In this document: positions 16,312 to 23,030 of the stretch, in pieces
Layout of the letters: every line of letters begins with the position of its first letter
Numbering within the stretch: position 1 is the stretch's first letter
Assembly: GCA_021769725.1 (NCBI GenBank)
Contig: JAETSI010000030.1
Span: 1-39,325 of the forward strand
Direction: 5' to 3'
DNA length: 39,325 nucleotides
Origin: Oscillospiraceae bacterium
GTDB taxonomy: Bacteria > Bacillota > Clostridia > Oscillospirales > Ruminococcaceae
Made by a program: the position numbers and the translations under genes
The notes under the pieces: generated by a model
Seen by the model: only the letters and a program-made list of their open reading frames with translations
What the model was told of the DNA's origin: nothing
The model's database searches: none

Positions 16312-16460
16312 CTCCCCTCTATTCTAAAATCCAACAGTCTCGCAGGCAGAAATTCTGTCTGCGTTGTCCTCCTCACCATACGACAGTATGTTTTCGTTGT
16401 CCGCCTTGACATACGGAATTTCTGCTTGCAATCTTTGTTGCATTTCAGAATAGAGGGGAG
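16312..16460. repeat. 149-bp palindromic hairpin element B
   Basis: Ends CTCCCCTCTATTCT (16312-16325) and AGAATAGAGGGGAG (16447-16460) are perfect inverted copies. The arms stay partly complementary inward (AAATCCAACA against TGTTGCATTT), and the near-central apex 16377-16390 is CATACGACAGTATG, differing in one base from the apex of element A. It fills the gap between the kinase-like gene and sigG and ends six bases from the former's stop. Confidence 0.7.
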
Positions 16461-16466
16461 CATAAA

Positions 16467-17300
16467 TTATCTGATATATTCCAACAGTTTATCAATACAA
16501 AGTTCAAATGCGCTGCCGTACCACATTTCATCTTTTTCAGGAAAGGTCTTTTCAATACAGTCAGCCGTATAATTTACAGAAATATCAAGCGCCTGCTGTA
16601 GAGATTTCCCAAGAGCAACAGCCCCGGTGAAAACACTTGCGAAAATATCACCTGTACCGTGACAGCGGCAGTCTATATGTCTCCTGAAAGAATAGTAAAA
16701 CTTATCGTTTACCGAGTCATAAGCTGCTGCACCCTCTCTGCCGTCGCCGGAATCCACCCCCGTCAGAACAGGTGTGGGACATCCAAGACCGACAAGTTTA
16801 CGCAGTACTTCTTCAGCATATTGTCTGTCGTAACTCTCCCTGTAGGGAATCTTGAGCAAAAGGGATGCCTCTGTCATGTTCGGCAGGATATAGTCAGCTT
16901 TACCGCAAAGTTCCGCCATTGCACAAACAAAATCTTCATCAAATCCGGCATACAGTCTGCCAAAGTCCGCCATTGCCGGATCTACTGCTATGAAATTATC
17001 AGCAGTACTGAAATCGTCGAAAAAATCAGACACTATGTTTATCTGTTCCTTTGACCCGAGATATCCCGTATATATGCCGGAAAATCTAAGACCGAGCCTT
17101 TTCCAGTGCTCTGTAATCTTCGGTATGTCTTCCGTCAGGTCACGAAAGGTATATCCCGTAAACCCGCCGGTATGGGTTGAAAGCACAGCCGTTGGAATGA
17201 CGGCTGTCTCAATTCCCATGGCGGAAATTATAGGCAAAGCCACAGTGAGCGAACATTTTCCGAAACAAGATATATCCTGTATCGTTACGATTTTTTTCAT
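16467..17300 (-). CDS. pdxY: Pyridoxal/pyridoxamine kinase-like protein (PfkB/ribokinase fold)
   Basis: Predicted to phosphorylate pyridoxal-type B6 vitamers in salvage of PLP. The 277 residues from ATG 17300 begin MKKIVTIQDISCFGKCSLT, the typical start of this family, followed by LSTHTGGFTGYTFRDLT, YTGYLGS, VDPAMADFGRLY, LPNMTEASLL and the anion-hole motif RCHGTGDIFASVF with the catalytic Asp. A GTG at 17309 would add three residues; the ATG has the better spaced GAGAG. It starts 21 bases after the zinc-ribbon membrane protein gene and is probably the last gene of that operon. PLP is the cofactor of dapL nearby, but no direct link is shown. The gene symbol is by family; PdxK is equally possible. 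Confidence 0.85.
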   Translation of the reverse strand: MKKIVTIQDISCFGKCSLTVALPIISAMGIETAVIPTAVLSTHTGGFTGYTFRDLTEDIPKITEHWKRLGLRFSGIYTGYLGSKEQINIVSDFFDDFSTADNFIAVDPAMADFGRLYAGFDEDFVCAMAELCGKADYILPNMTEASLLLKIPYRESYDRQYAEEVLRKLVGLGCPTPVLTGVDSGDGREGAAAYDSVNDKFYYSFRRHIDCRCHGTGDIFASVFTGAVALGKSLQQALDISVNYTADCIEKTFPEKDEMWYGSAFELCIDKLLEYIR

Positions 17301-17321
17301 TTTATACACATTCTCTCATGA

Positions 17322-18791
17322 TTAATTATCCGAATCGCCGGAGCTGCTTTCCCTGCCGGCAGCCGTTTTCAGTATGCCCAGGATAACATCTTTGTTTGCA
17401 TACTGGTCATTGTTGAGGTAAGAAGCAGCAAACATATCACCGCTGCCGAATACGATAACATGAGTGTTTCCTTTATCAGATGCAGCAATAACTGCGGCAC
17501 ACCTGCCGTCGGCTTTCTCTTCTGCATCCTTTCCGCTTATTTCAGCGATCTTTGACTGCTCAGGAGCTTCAAGCACCCTTGCAATCCTCTTGCTGTTATT
17601 ATCAGCTATGATTTCTCTGGTCATAGGGGCAATAATACCTGTTGATTCATAATCCGAACCGCCTGTCAATGTTTTATCCTCAACCGAAAGCTTGATATTA
17701 TATCCATAATTATAAGCAGAATTTTCATCGTTTATGTAGCATCCGTCGCTTTCATTATATATAAATCCTGTATCACCGACTTCTATACCCCATTCCTTAA
17801 TGAAATCGTCTGTATTTTCTGTTTTCACATTGCCCATTGACGGTATATACAGAAGATTTTTATTATCGTTTTCAAGGAATTTTTTCAGCTTGTCTATCTG
17901 ATCATCCGTTAAATCCGCAGCAGGCATAGGAAGAACGAGCATATCATAATTTTGTGGATCAATCTCCTCGCCTGCTATGTTCAGTTCATTGCAGACAAAT
18001 CCGTTGGCTTCCGTAAACAAACTGTTTCTCATATCATTGACAATATTATTGCCGGATGAGTAAGCAGAAATAACAGCAACCCTTATTGGTCCTTTCTCCT
18101 GAGCAGGCTCTGTAACTTTCTCCGGGTCGGTAGTCGTTTCCGAAGGTGCTGACGTATTCTCCGAAGTTCCGCCCTTTGATGTCGTTTCCGTTCCTGTCGG
18201 AACATTCCCCGGCAATGTTGTTTCTCCGAGAACAGTTGTCGGCTCTTTATCGTCGTGCCTGCTGTCAGACGAAGATACGGACGAACCTTTTCCGTCATTT
18301 TTATCTTTTTTATTCTTCGACAGAACTATTCCCGTTGCTGCCACTGCCGCAGCCACAACCAGAACAGCGCAGACGGCAATAATCCTGCGTTTGCCGGATG
18401 ATTTTCTGTCGTGTGACATACTTCCGATCTCCGGAACGGTCTGCCTCTGCTGCTGCGGGACAGACCGTTCCGGTGTCGGTGAAACCGGAATTCTTCTTTC
18501 TGCACCGGATAAATCAGGTGATTTGACAGTCTGCGGTTTTGCAGCGTCCGGAACAGAACGGGCAGCCTGCTGCTGATTTGTTTGTTCTTTTGTCTGCTCG
18601 CTTTCCTGCTGTTCTTTCTTTGGCGGAGACGCATTTTCTTTCACAAGCAGAAAATCTTCGTCATCACGGAACAACCGCTCGATTTCCGGCGATCTGAAAT
18701 AATTGTGTTCGCTCACAATATTATTTTCCTCGCCGCAGAACCGGCAAAGTCCGGGGGTTTTAAGATTTTTTCCGCATTTAATGCAAAACAT
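17322..18791 (-). CDS. Zinc-ribbon, single-pass membrane protein with large outer domain
   Basis: A 489-residue protein. Residues 1-20 form a zinc ribbon (CIKCGKNL and CRFCGEEN). A Gln/Pro-rich cytoplasmic linker (about 52-125) leads to a basic patch and a membrane segment (136-157, IIAVCAVLVVAAAVAATGIVL). Outside lie a Ser/Thr-rich stalk (160-230) and a folded domain (about 235-480) beginning IRVAVISAYSSGNNIVNDM, with LTDDQIDKLKKFLENDNKNLLYIP and VIVFGSGDMFAASYLNNDQYANKDVIL. That domain resembles the GldG/ABC-auxiliary Rossmann-like type, a weak assignment. It is the sixth gene of the kinase/phosphatase cluster, two bases after the previous gene. Its likely job is as sensor or effector coupling the cytoplasmic module to the outside (inference). 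Confidence 0.82.
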   Translation of the reverse strand: MFCIKCGKNLKTPGLCRFCGEENNIVSEHNYFRSPEIERLFRDDEDFLLVKENASPPKKEQQESEQTKEQTNQQQAARSVPDAAKPQTVKSPDLSGAERRIPVSPTPERSVPQQQRQTVPEIGSMSHDRKSSGKRRIIAVCAVLVVAAAVAATGIVLSKNKKDKNDGKGSSVSSSDSRHDDKEPTTVLGETTLPGNVPTGTETTSKGGTSENTSAPSETTTDPEKVTEPAQEKGPIRVAVISAYSSGNNIVNDMRNSLFTEANGFVCNELNIAGEEIDPQNYDMLVLPMPAADLTDDQIDKLKKFLENDNKNLLYIPSMGNVKTENTDDFIKEWGIEVGDTGFIYNESDGCYINDENSAYNYGYNIKLSVEDKTLTGGSDYESTGIIAPMTREIIADNNSKRIARVLEAPEQSKIAEISGKDAEEKADGRCAAVIAASDKGNTHVIVFGSGDMFAASYLNNDQYANKDVILGILKTAAGRESSSGDSDN

Positions 18792-18793
18792 TT

Positions 18794-19354
18794 CTACACA
18801 TCCTTTACAATTATATATTTCGTTTCGTCTGTTGTCTCTATGCTGACTGTATCGGCTGTTTCAGGTTCGGTTTCATAACCGTCATCACTTTCAGATATTG
18901 CCGCAATAATTAAAACAATAAGAATAATCAGAGCAATTACAACAAAAATCTCTTTAATCTTCTTTGATCTTTTTTCCTGCTGCTCTTTTTTAAGTTCATA
19001 CAGAAAATCATCATCTTCTTCATATAGTTCGGAACTATCACTCTTTTCAGCCGGAGAAGTTTCCTCCGGAACTGAAAACTTTTCCATATGAGGCTCATGA
19101 GTACGTGTATAAACGGCATCTCCAAATATATCATCCTTTACCGCATCTGTCGGCTCAGAAGATTTTCCTGCGCTCTCATGCGGAATCACATCCGCTGCCG
19201 GGATCACACGTTTACCGACCTTTTTCTCCGCAGGAACAACACGTTTTTTCATCTCCTCCGCAAGACACAGTGAGTATGATTTTTCAGTACCGCATATAAA
19301 ACAGCTTCCCGAGTGATCGGGATTATTCATCTCACACTTCACACATTTCCACAT
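18794..19354 (-). CDS. RanBP2-type zinc finger protein with C-terminal membrane segment
   Basis: A 186-residue protein. Residues 2-21 match the RanBP2-type finger pattern W-x-C-x2-C-x10-C-x2-C (WKCVKCEMNN, then CFIC), rare in bacteria. The middle is low-complexity and charged (40-130), with Ser/Thr residues that could be phosphorylated, ending in a Lys/Glu helix. The membrane segment is 134-154 (KEIFVVIALIILIVLIIAAI), followed by an acidic tail of about 30 residues outside. There is no signal peptide. It lies 25 bases after the kinase gene and two bases before the zinc-ribbon membrane protein; substrate or membrane anchor of the kinase is the simplest guess. Confidence 0.78.
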   Translation of the reverse strand: MWKCVKCEMNNPDHSGSCFICGTEKSYSLCLAEEMKKRVVPAEKKVGKRVIPAADVIPHESAGKSSEPTDAVKDDIFGDAVYTRTHEPHMEKFSVPEETSPAEKSDSSELYEEDDDFLYELKKEQQEKRSKKIKEIFVVIALIILIVLIIAAISESDDGYETEPETADTVSIETTDETKYIIVKDV

Positions 19355-19379
19355 ATTACATCCTCGTTTTCATATATCG

Positions 19380-20384
19380 TCATTTATCACCGTTACTTTT
19401 TTTCATATTTATCACCAGACCGCTTTGTGTCACTCTCAGATCTGATTTTTCCGAAGATGTTTTTACAGTGCTGCGGACAGATGTTTCCGGTGTCTTTCCA
19501 CCAAGGCGGCGGAATACCTCGAATGCATCCGGACGTTTTTCAGGGTCGGCGCAAAGCATATCTCCTATAATTTCTCGGAGACCCTTATCAATATCACCGG
19601 AGATCTGCGGTTTATCGCCGTTGAGAACAGCGTGTCCGAGACAATCATATACTTCGCCGCAGCCGGGCAGCTTTCCGCAAAGAATAATGTGAAAAAGCAC
19701 GCCAAGAGCAAATACATCCGATTTCGGAGTTACAGTCACTTCCTCCTCATTCATATAGAGAATCATTTCCGGCGAAAAATACACCTGATCGCCTGTAAGA
19801 TCGTCAGGTTCCGGCGGCTCGTTTTCAAGAAAACTGGCATCAAAGTCTATTATCTTTACCGTAAAAAATCCGTCTACAGTTTCCTTGAGAATCAGATTAT
19901 CCGGTTTCAGATCGGAATGAATCACGTTTTTTTCTGCCAGCCGTGATATCTCATACGCAAGTATCTTCAGAATTACCTGCTTCTGCTCATCGGACCTCTT
20001 ATAAATATCCATAAAACTTACGCCGCATGAACTGATTTTTTCCGTAACCAGATAGTATGTATTTTCATAATTAAAAAAGTCCAGCGGATTTACAATATTG
20101 CTTCCGCCGCATTCAAGTATCGCCTTATAAACTCTCGAATGAGCGCTGTACCATTTTTCGCACTGCTCAACCATTCTCGCACGAGTAGACTCGTACATAT
20201 CTGCATCCGGCTTTGGAAATTTTGGATTTAAAAATTGTTTAATAAAAAACTGTCTGCCATATTTTTCCGCATATCCCCACGTACAGTTTCCTGCATTATT
20301 GGTAGTTAGCGGATTCCTTATGACAAATCCGTTTACAGCATAGGGAGAAAAACCGCTTTTTTTAATGCTGCTTTTTATTTCCAT
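19380..20384 (-). CDS. Ser/Thr protein kinase (Hanks type), soluble
   Basis: A 334-residue kinase. The glycine-rich loop is degenerate (NNAGNCTWGYAEKYG), but the beta-3 lysine is present (FIKQF, Lys49). The catalytic loop is HSDLKPDN (156-163; Asp158, Lys160, Asn163). The magnesium motif is DFD (180-182) in place of DFG. SPE (204-206) stands for APE, and SDVFALGVL (222-230) is the helix F segment. The tail (about 290-334) is basic and Ser/Thr-rich. No membrane segment or PASTA domains, unlike PrkC. Its ATG overlaps the phosphatase stop codon by one base (TAATG), so the pair is translationally coupled. It probably phosphorylates other products of the cluster; no target is shown by sequence. 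Confidence 0.9.
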   Translation of the reverse strand: MEIKSSIKKSGFSPYAVNGFVIRNPLTTNNAGNCTWGYAEKYGRQFFIKQFLNPKFPKPDADMYESTRARMVEQCEKWYSAHSRVYKAILECGGSNIVNPLDFFNYENTYYLVTEKISSCGVSFMDIYKRSDEQKQVILKILAYEISRLAEKNVIHSDLKPDNLILKETVDGFFTVKIIDFDASFLENEPPEPDDLTGDQVYFSPEMILYMNEEEVTVTPKSDVFALGVLFHIILCGKLPGCGEVYDCLGHAVLNGDKPQISGDIDKGLREIIGDMLCADPEKRPDAFEVFRRLGGKTPETSVRSTVKTSSEKSDLRVTQSGLVINMKKSNGDK

Positions 20385-21418
20385 TATTTCAGTTCTCCAT
20401 AATTTTTGATCTTGTCATGACCGCTTCCGTAATATGATGATTTGTATTCTTCCCAGAGCTGTTTCAGCTTTTCTTCGTCAGCTCCGTCCTGCTCATTGAT
20501 ATATTTCTTCTGAACATCTATCTGCCGCATATTATAGTATTGCTTCATATCATCAAAACTGTTAAATCCGAAACATGAAATAGCAAGCGTAAAATCGTCT
20601 CCGGTCACTGCTTTTATCTCCTTTTTCAAATGAGCCTGCCACTGTGCAGGACTTGAGGATTCTATCATTGTCCGGAGTATCACATTTTCAAAATCCATGG
20701 GAGTAAGAAAATAAGCAAAACATCCGTCCGTTGCATTAATAATCATAAACGGCTTTGGCTTTGAATTTGGATTTTGCTCTGAATCTTGATCTGAAATAAA
20801 TAATATTTTATTATGAAGCGTAAAAGCACGGTCACCATTGGCAACATTGGTTAGTATTCCATCCTCTCTGAGGTTCAGAAAAGCATCATCGCTGTTTGTA
20901 TCAATATCGTCAGTCGTAACCTGATAAAGTCCTTTATCGTCAAGGATATACCCCCTGGAATCGCCTGCCCAGAGGAAATAACATAATGTGTATTTATCGA
21001 CGCTTATTGCAGTAGTTATGCTTATGGTAGTAGGAAAGCTCTTGCTGAGACTTCCGCCTATCTGCACTCCGCCGTCCTGTGTAAGTTTCTTTTTTACATC
21101 TGCAAGCTTTCCGGAAATATATTCCTGAAAACGCCGGAAAAGCTGAAGCTGATTCGTTTGATTTTTTACATTCCTGAACTTTTCTCCATATTTCCTAAAG
21201 AATGCATCTGCCGCAAATGCAGCAGTCTGAGAGCCTATATAAGCTCCGGTGCGGTCGTTTACTTCAGGATATCTTCTTCCGCCGATACCTCCGCAACCGT
21301 CAAATACGCCCGTAACAACAAGTCCGTTTTCATAGCTTCCGACAAATCCGGAATCCTCGCCGCAGTCCTGAACAGCTTCTGCCTGAATAAAAAATGGTTT
21401 AATAGTTGAAAGATTCAT
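20384..21418 (-). CDS. PP2C-family protein phosphatase
   Basis: A 344-residue metal-dependent Ser/Thr phosphatase. Metal ligands and motifs are in order: EDSG (21-24), VFDGCGG (38-44, replacing DGHGG), FLWAGDSRGY (148-157), ATDGCF (229-234) and GDDFTLAI (273-280). The catalytic domain ends near 290; a charged helical tail of about 55 residues (QLWEEYKSSYYGSGHDKIKNYG) follows. GAGGGGACAAA precedes the ATG. It is the expected antagonist of the kinase encoded next to it. A terminator-like hairpin lies between it and the VWA gene upstream, which could lower its expression compared with the first two genes. Confidence 0.9.
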   Translation of the reverse strand: MNLSTIKPFFIQAEAVQDCGEDSGFVGSYENGLVVTGVFDGCGGIGGRRYPEVNDRTGAYIGSQTAAFAADAFFRKYGEKFRNVKNQTNQLQLFRRFQEYISGKLADVKKKLTQDGGVQIGGSLSKSFPTTISITTAISVDKYTLCYFLWAGDSRGYILDDKGLYQVTTDDIDTNSDDAFLNLREDGILTNVANGDRAFTLHNKILFISDQDSEQNPNSKPKPFMIINATDGCFAYFLTPMDFENVILRTMIESSSPAQWQAHLKKEIKAVTGDDFTLAISCFGFNSFDDMKQYYNMRQIDVQKKYINEQDGADEEKLKQLWEEYKSSYYGSGHDKIKNYGELK

Positions 21419-21445
21419 TTTGTCCCCTCTGTATCACAAAAATCA

Positions 21446-21481
21446 GCCGCCGCTCCGCACCATTATGCAGGCAGCGGCGGC
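21446..21481 (-). terminator. Terminator-like hairpin inside the kinase/phosphatase operon
   Basis: On the minus strand GCCGCCGCT / AGCGGCGGC form a nine-bp G/C stem, followed by TGATTTTTGT. It lies in the 73-base gap between the VWA and PP2C genes, the widest gap of the operon. It looks like a leaky or regulated terminator, or a processing site, that separates two stoichiometry groups. Confidence 0.6.
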
Positions 21482-21491
21482 GATGGTTTTA

Positions 21492-22214
21492 TTATATACT
21501 CTGTACGATTGCGCTTATGATCTCCTGGTACTGTATCTCCTTGAGTCCGCCTCCTGCAACGGAAGGAAAATGAATAACATTATTCCAATTATTCACGATA
21601 TTATCCCAAGGATATTCCGACTCAGGATCATAGCTGCCGGGTTCTTTTCCTGCCGGCGTATAAAGGATAAGTCTCTTGGCACGGCGGTTTACATATCCGT
21701 TCTGCTCATTTTCCCACCAGTCGGTAAGTTCTCTGAAATCGCTTGCCATACCCTCAGGATAATACTCTGATTCCTTTCCGAATCCGAGCGGATGCGGCGG
21801 TGCGTCCGACCAGAGAACAATGATCTGACGCCTCTTTGTTCCTGTTGTGCTCCAATCCGAACGGATAGCGTATCCAAGGGCTTCAAGACCGTCTTCAGGG
21901 ATATCCCCTCCTCCGAAAGCCCTGATGCCGTTTACGGTATCGGTAAATTCTTCGGTATCTTCCGGGAGCGTAAAGAAATCGGTAACAAGCATGGCATCAT
22001 CCATATCCTCCAGATAATCACGGAAAGCTATTACCCTTATCCTTACGGATTCAACACGCTTGCCTTTTTCGTTTAGCGCATTCATAAGATCTGTGTAAAA
22101 GCTCAAAGCATTTTCTTTTACAACGTTAAGTACGGGATTCATGCTTCCTGTTGCATCTATACAGAAAACAAGATCCACAGTATAGGTCATCTGACCCAGA
22201 TTACCCTGCTGCAT
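21492..22214 (-). CDS. VWA-domain protein
   Basis: A 240-residue protein consisting of one von Willebrand A domain. The metal-ion (MIDAS) motif is FCIDATGSM (Asp20, Thr22-Gly-Ser24), followed by VIAFRDYLED, the GGGDIPEDGLEAL segment with its metal-site residues, and VLWSDAPPHPLG. The DATGSM plus DAPPH form resembles VWA proteins associated with kinases (for example the VwkA type) more than integrin-type domains. There is no signal peptide, so it acts in the cytoplasm. GGAGG precedes the ATG. It follows the four-zinc-ribbon gene by 15 bases. VWA domains bind partner proteins in a metal-dependent way; here the likely partners are the zinc-ribbon proteins, the kinase or the phosphatase (inference). 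Confidence 0.87.
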   Translation of the reverse strand: MQQGNLGQMTYTVDLVFCIDATGSMNPVLNVVKENALSFYTDLMNALNEKGKRVESVRIRVIAFRDYLEDMDDAMLVTDFFTLPEDTEEFTDTVNGIRAFGGGDIPEDGLEALGYAIRSDWSTTGTKRRQIIVLWSDAPPHPLGFGKESEYYPEGMASDFRELTDWWENEQNGYVNRRAKRLILYTPAGKEPGSYDPESEYPWDNIVNNWNNVIHFPSVAGGGLKEIQYQEIISAIVQSI

Positions 22215-22229
22215 AATATACCTCCAATC

Positions 22230-22814
22230 TCAAAGCTTTGGCGGCTTATGAAAATTTCTCTTTGCCGCTCTAAGTTCCTTTTCTGTTATGCTTATGCTGG
22301 AATCCGAAACTGCCAGAGCGGATTCAACTGCCGGTTCGCTGCCGGCAACCGATTCAGACATGGCTGTGCCGGAATTAATAGGATTGCCGCATAACGCACA
22401 AATATCGCTGCCGGGAGAAACGATAGCGTTACACAGCGGACATCTGCGAAGAATCTCCTCGAATAACCGTCCGCAGTTGGTGCAGAATTTTGAATCATCG
22501 CTGAATGATGTGCCACATACGGGACAGCTCCTTCCTGCTGCCGGAGCAGACGATGCAGGCGCAGAGGGCACAGGCGGTGCAGTTTCTTCATACCTGTTTC
22601 CGCATACGCAGCAGAAACAGGCGTCATCATCCATAGCAGCGCCGCAGAACGGACATACTCTGCCTGTCATTCCTGCCGAAACACTTCCGGTTCCGGACAT
22701 ATCCGGAACTCCGGAGGGCGGAACATCAGCATCAAGTCTGGCTCCGCATTCCATGCAGAATAAACTGTCGTCTGTCATAGATGCGCCGCAGTTCGTACAG
22801 TAAATCATACCCAT
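22230..22814 (-). CDS. Protein with four zinc ribbons
   Basis: A 194-residue soluble protein with four CxxC...CxxC modules separated by Pro/Ser/Ala linkers: CTNC/CMEC (6-23), CPFC/CCVC (about 53-71), CPVC/CTNC (about 96-115) and CPLC/CALC (about 123-141). The tail (about 145-194) is acidic and Ser-rich, ending in a basic helix (RAAKRNFHKPPKL). Such DZR ribbons act as protein-binding scaffolds. It is first in the operon, with AGAGG nine bases before ATG 22814 and a promoter at 22914-22942. Other zinc ribbons of the same style begin the membrane proteins at 17322-18791 and 33619-35487, which suggests a shared interaction theme. Confidence 0.85.
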   Translation of the reverse strand: MGMIYCTNCGASMTDDSLFCMECGARLDADVPPSGVPDMSGTGSVSAGMTGRVCPFCGAAMDDDACFCCVCGNRYEETAPPVPSAPASSAPAAGRSCPVCGTSFSDDSKFCTNCGRLFEEILRRCPLCNAIVSPGSDICALCGNPINSGTAMSESVAGSEPAVESALAVSDSSISITEKELRAAKRNFHKPPKL

Positions 22815-22843
22815 TTATCATTACCTCTTTTCTCAAAGAATCA

Positions 22844-22875
22844 CCGCACAAAGCACACCTGACGTTTTTGTGCGG
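22844..22875 (-). promoter_or_regulatory. Leader hairpin of the zinc-ribbon/kinase operon
   Basis: CCGCACAAA / TTTGTGCGG, a perfect nine-bp stem between the promoter and the first ribosome binding site. No T tract follows, so mRNA stabilisation or a protein-binding site is more likely than termination. Confidence 0.5.
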
Positions 22876-22913
22876 AATTGCCTATACGTTACTGCCATAA
22901 TTTCATACATATA

Positions 22914-22942
22914 ACTATACCATATTTATTGTTTTTAGTCAA
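22914..22942 (-). promoter_or_regulatory. Promoter of the zinc-ribbon/VWA/PP2C/kinase operon
   Basis: Minus strand TTGACT (22937-22942), 17 bp, TATAGT (22914-22919). It is the only clear sigma-A type promoter I found upstream of the seven-gene run 22814-16467. Confidence 0.7.
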
Positions 22943-22994
22943 GCTGTTGCGGAAAAATCATATGCAAATAATTACCATTATTTTTAGACAAAAA

Positions 22995-23023
22995 GCAACA
23001 GCGTCTTTACCAGACGCTGTTGC
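22995..23023 (-). terminator. Terminator of lipoprotein paralogue 2
   Basis: GCAACAGCGTCT / AGACGCTGTTGC, a perfect 12-bp stem with a five-base loop; on the minus strand TTTTTG follows. It isolates the kinase operon promoter from the gene upstream. Confidence 0.85.
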
Positions 23024-23030
23024 AGTGATT

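Noticed and set aside
17322..22814. Reading the kinase/PP2C/VWA cluster as part of a type VI secretion or tellurite-resistance locus
   Set aside because: No FHA, Tss, TerC, TerD or TerB genes are present in the window.
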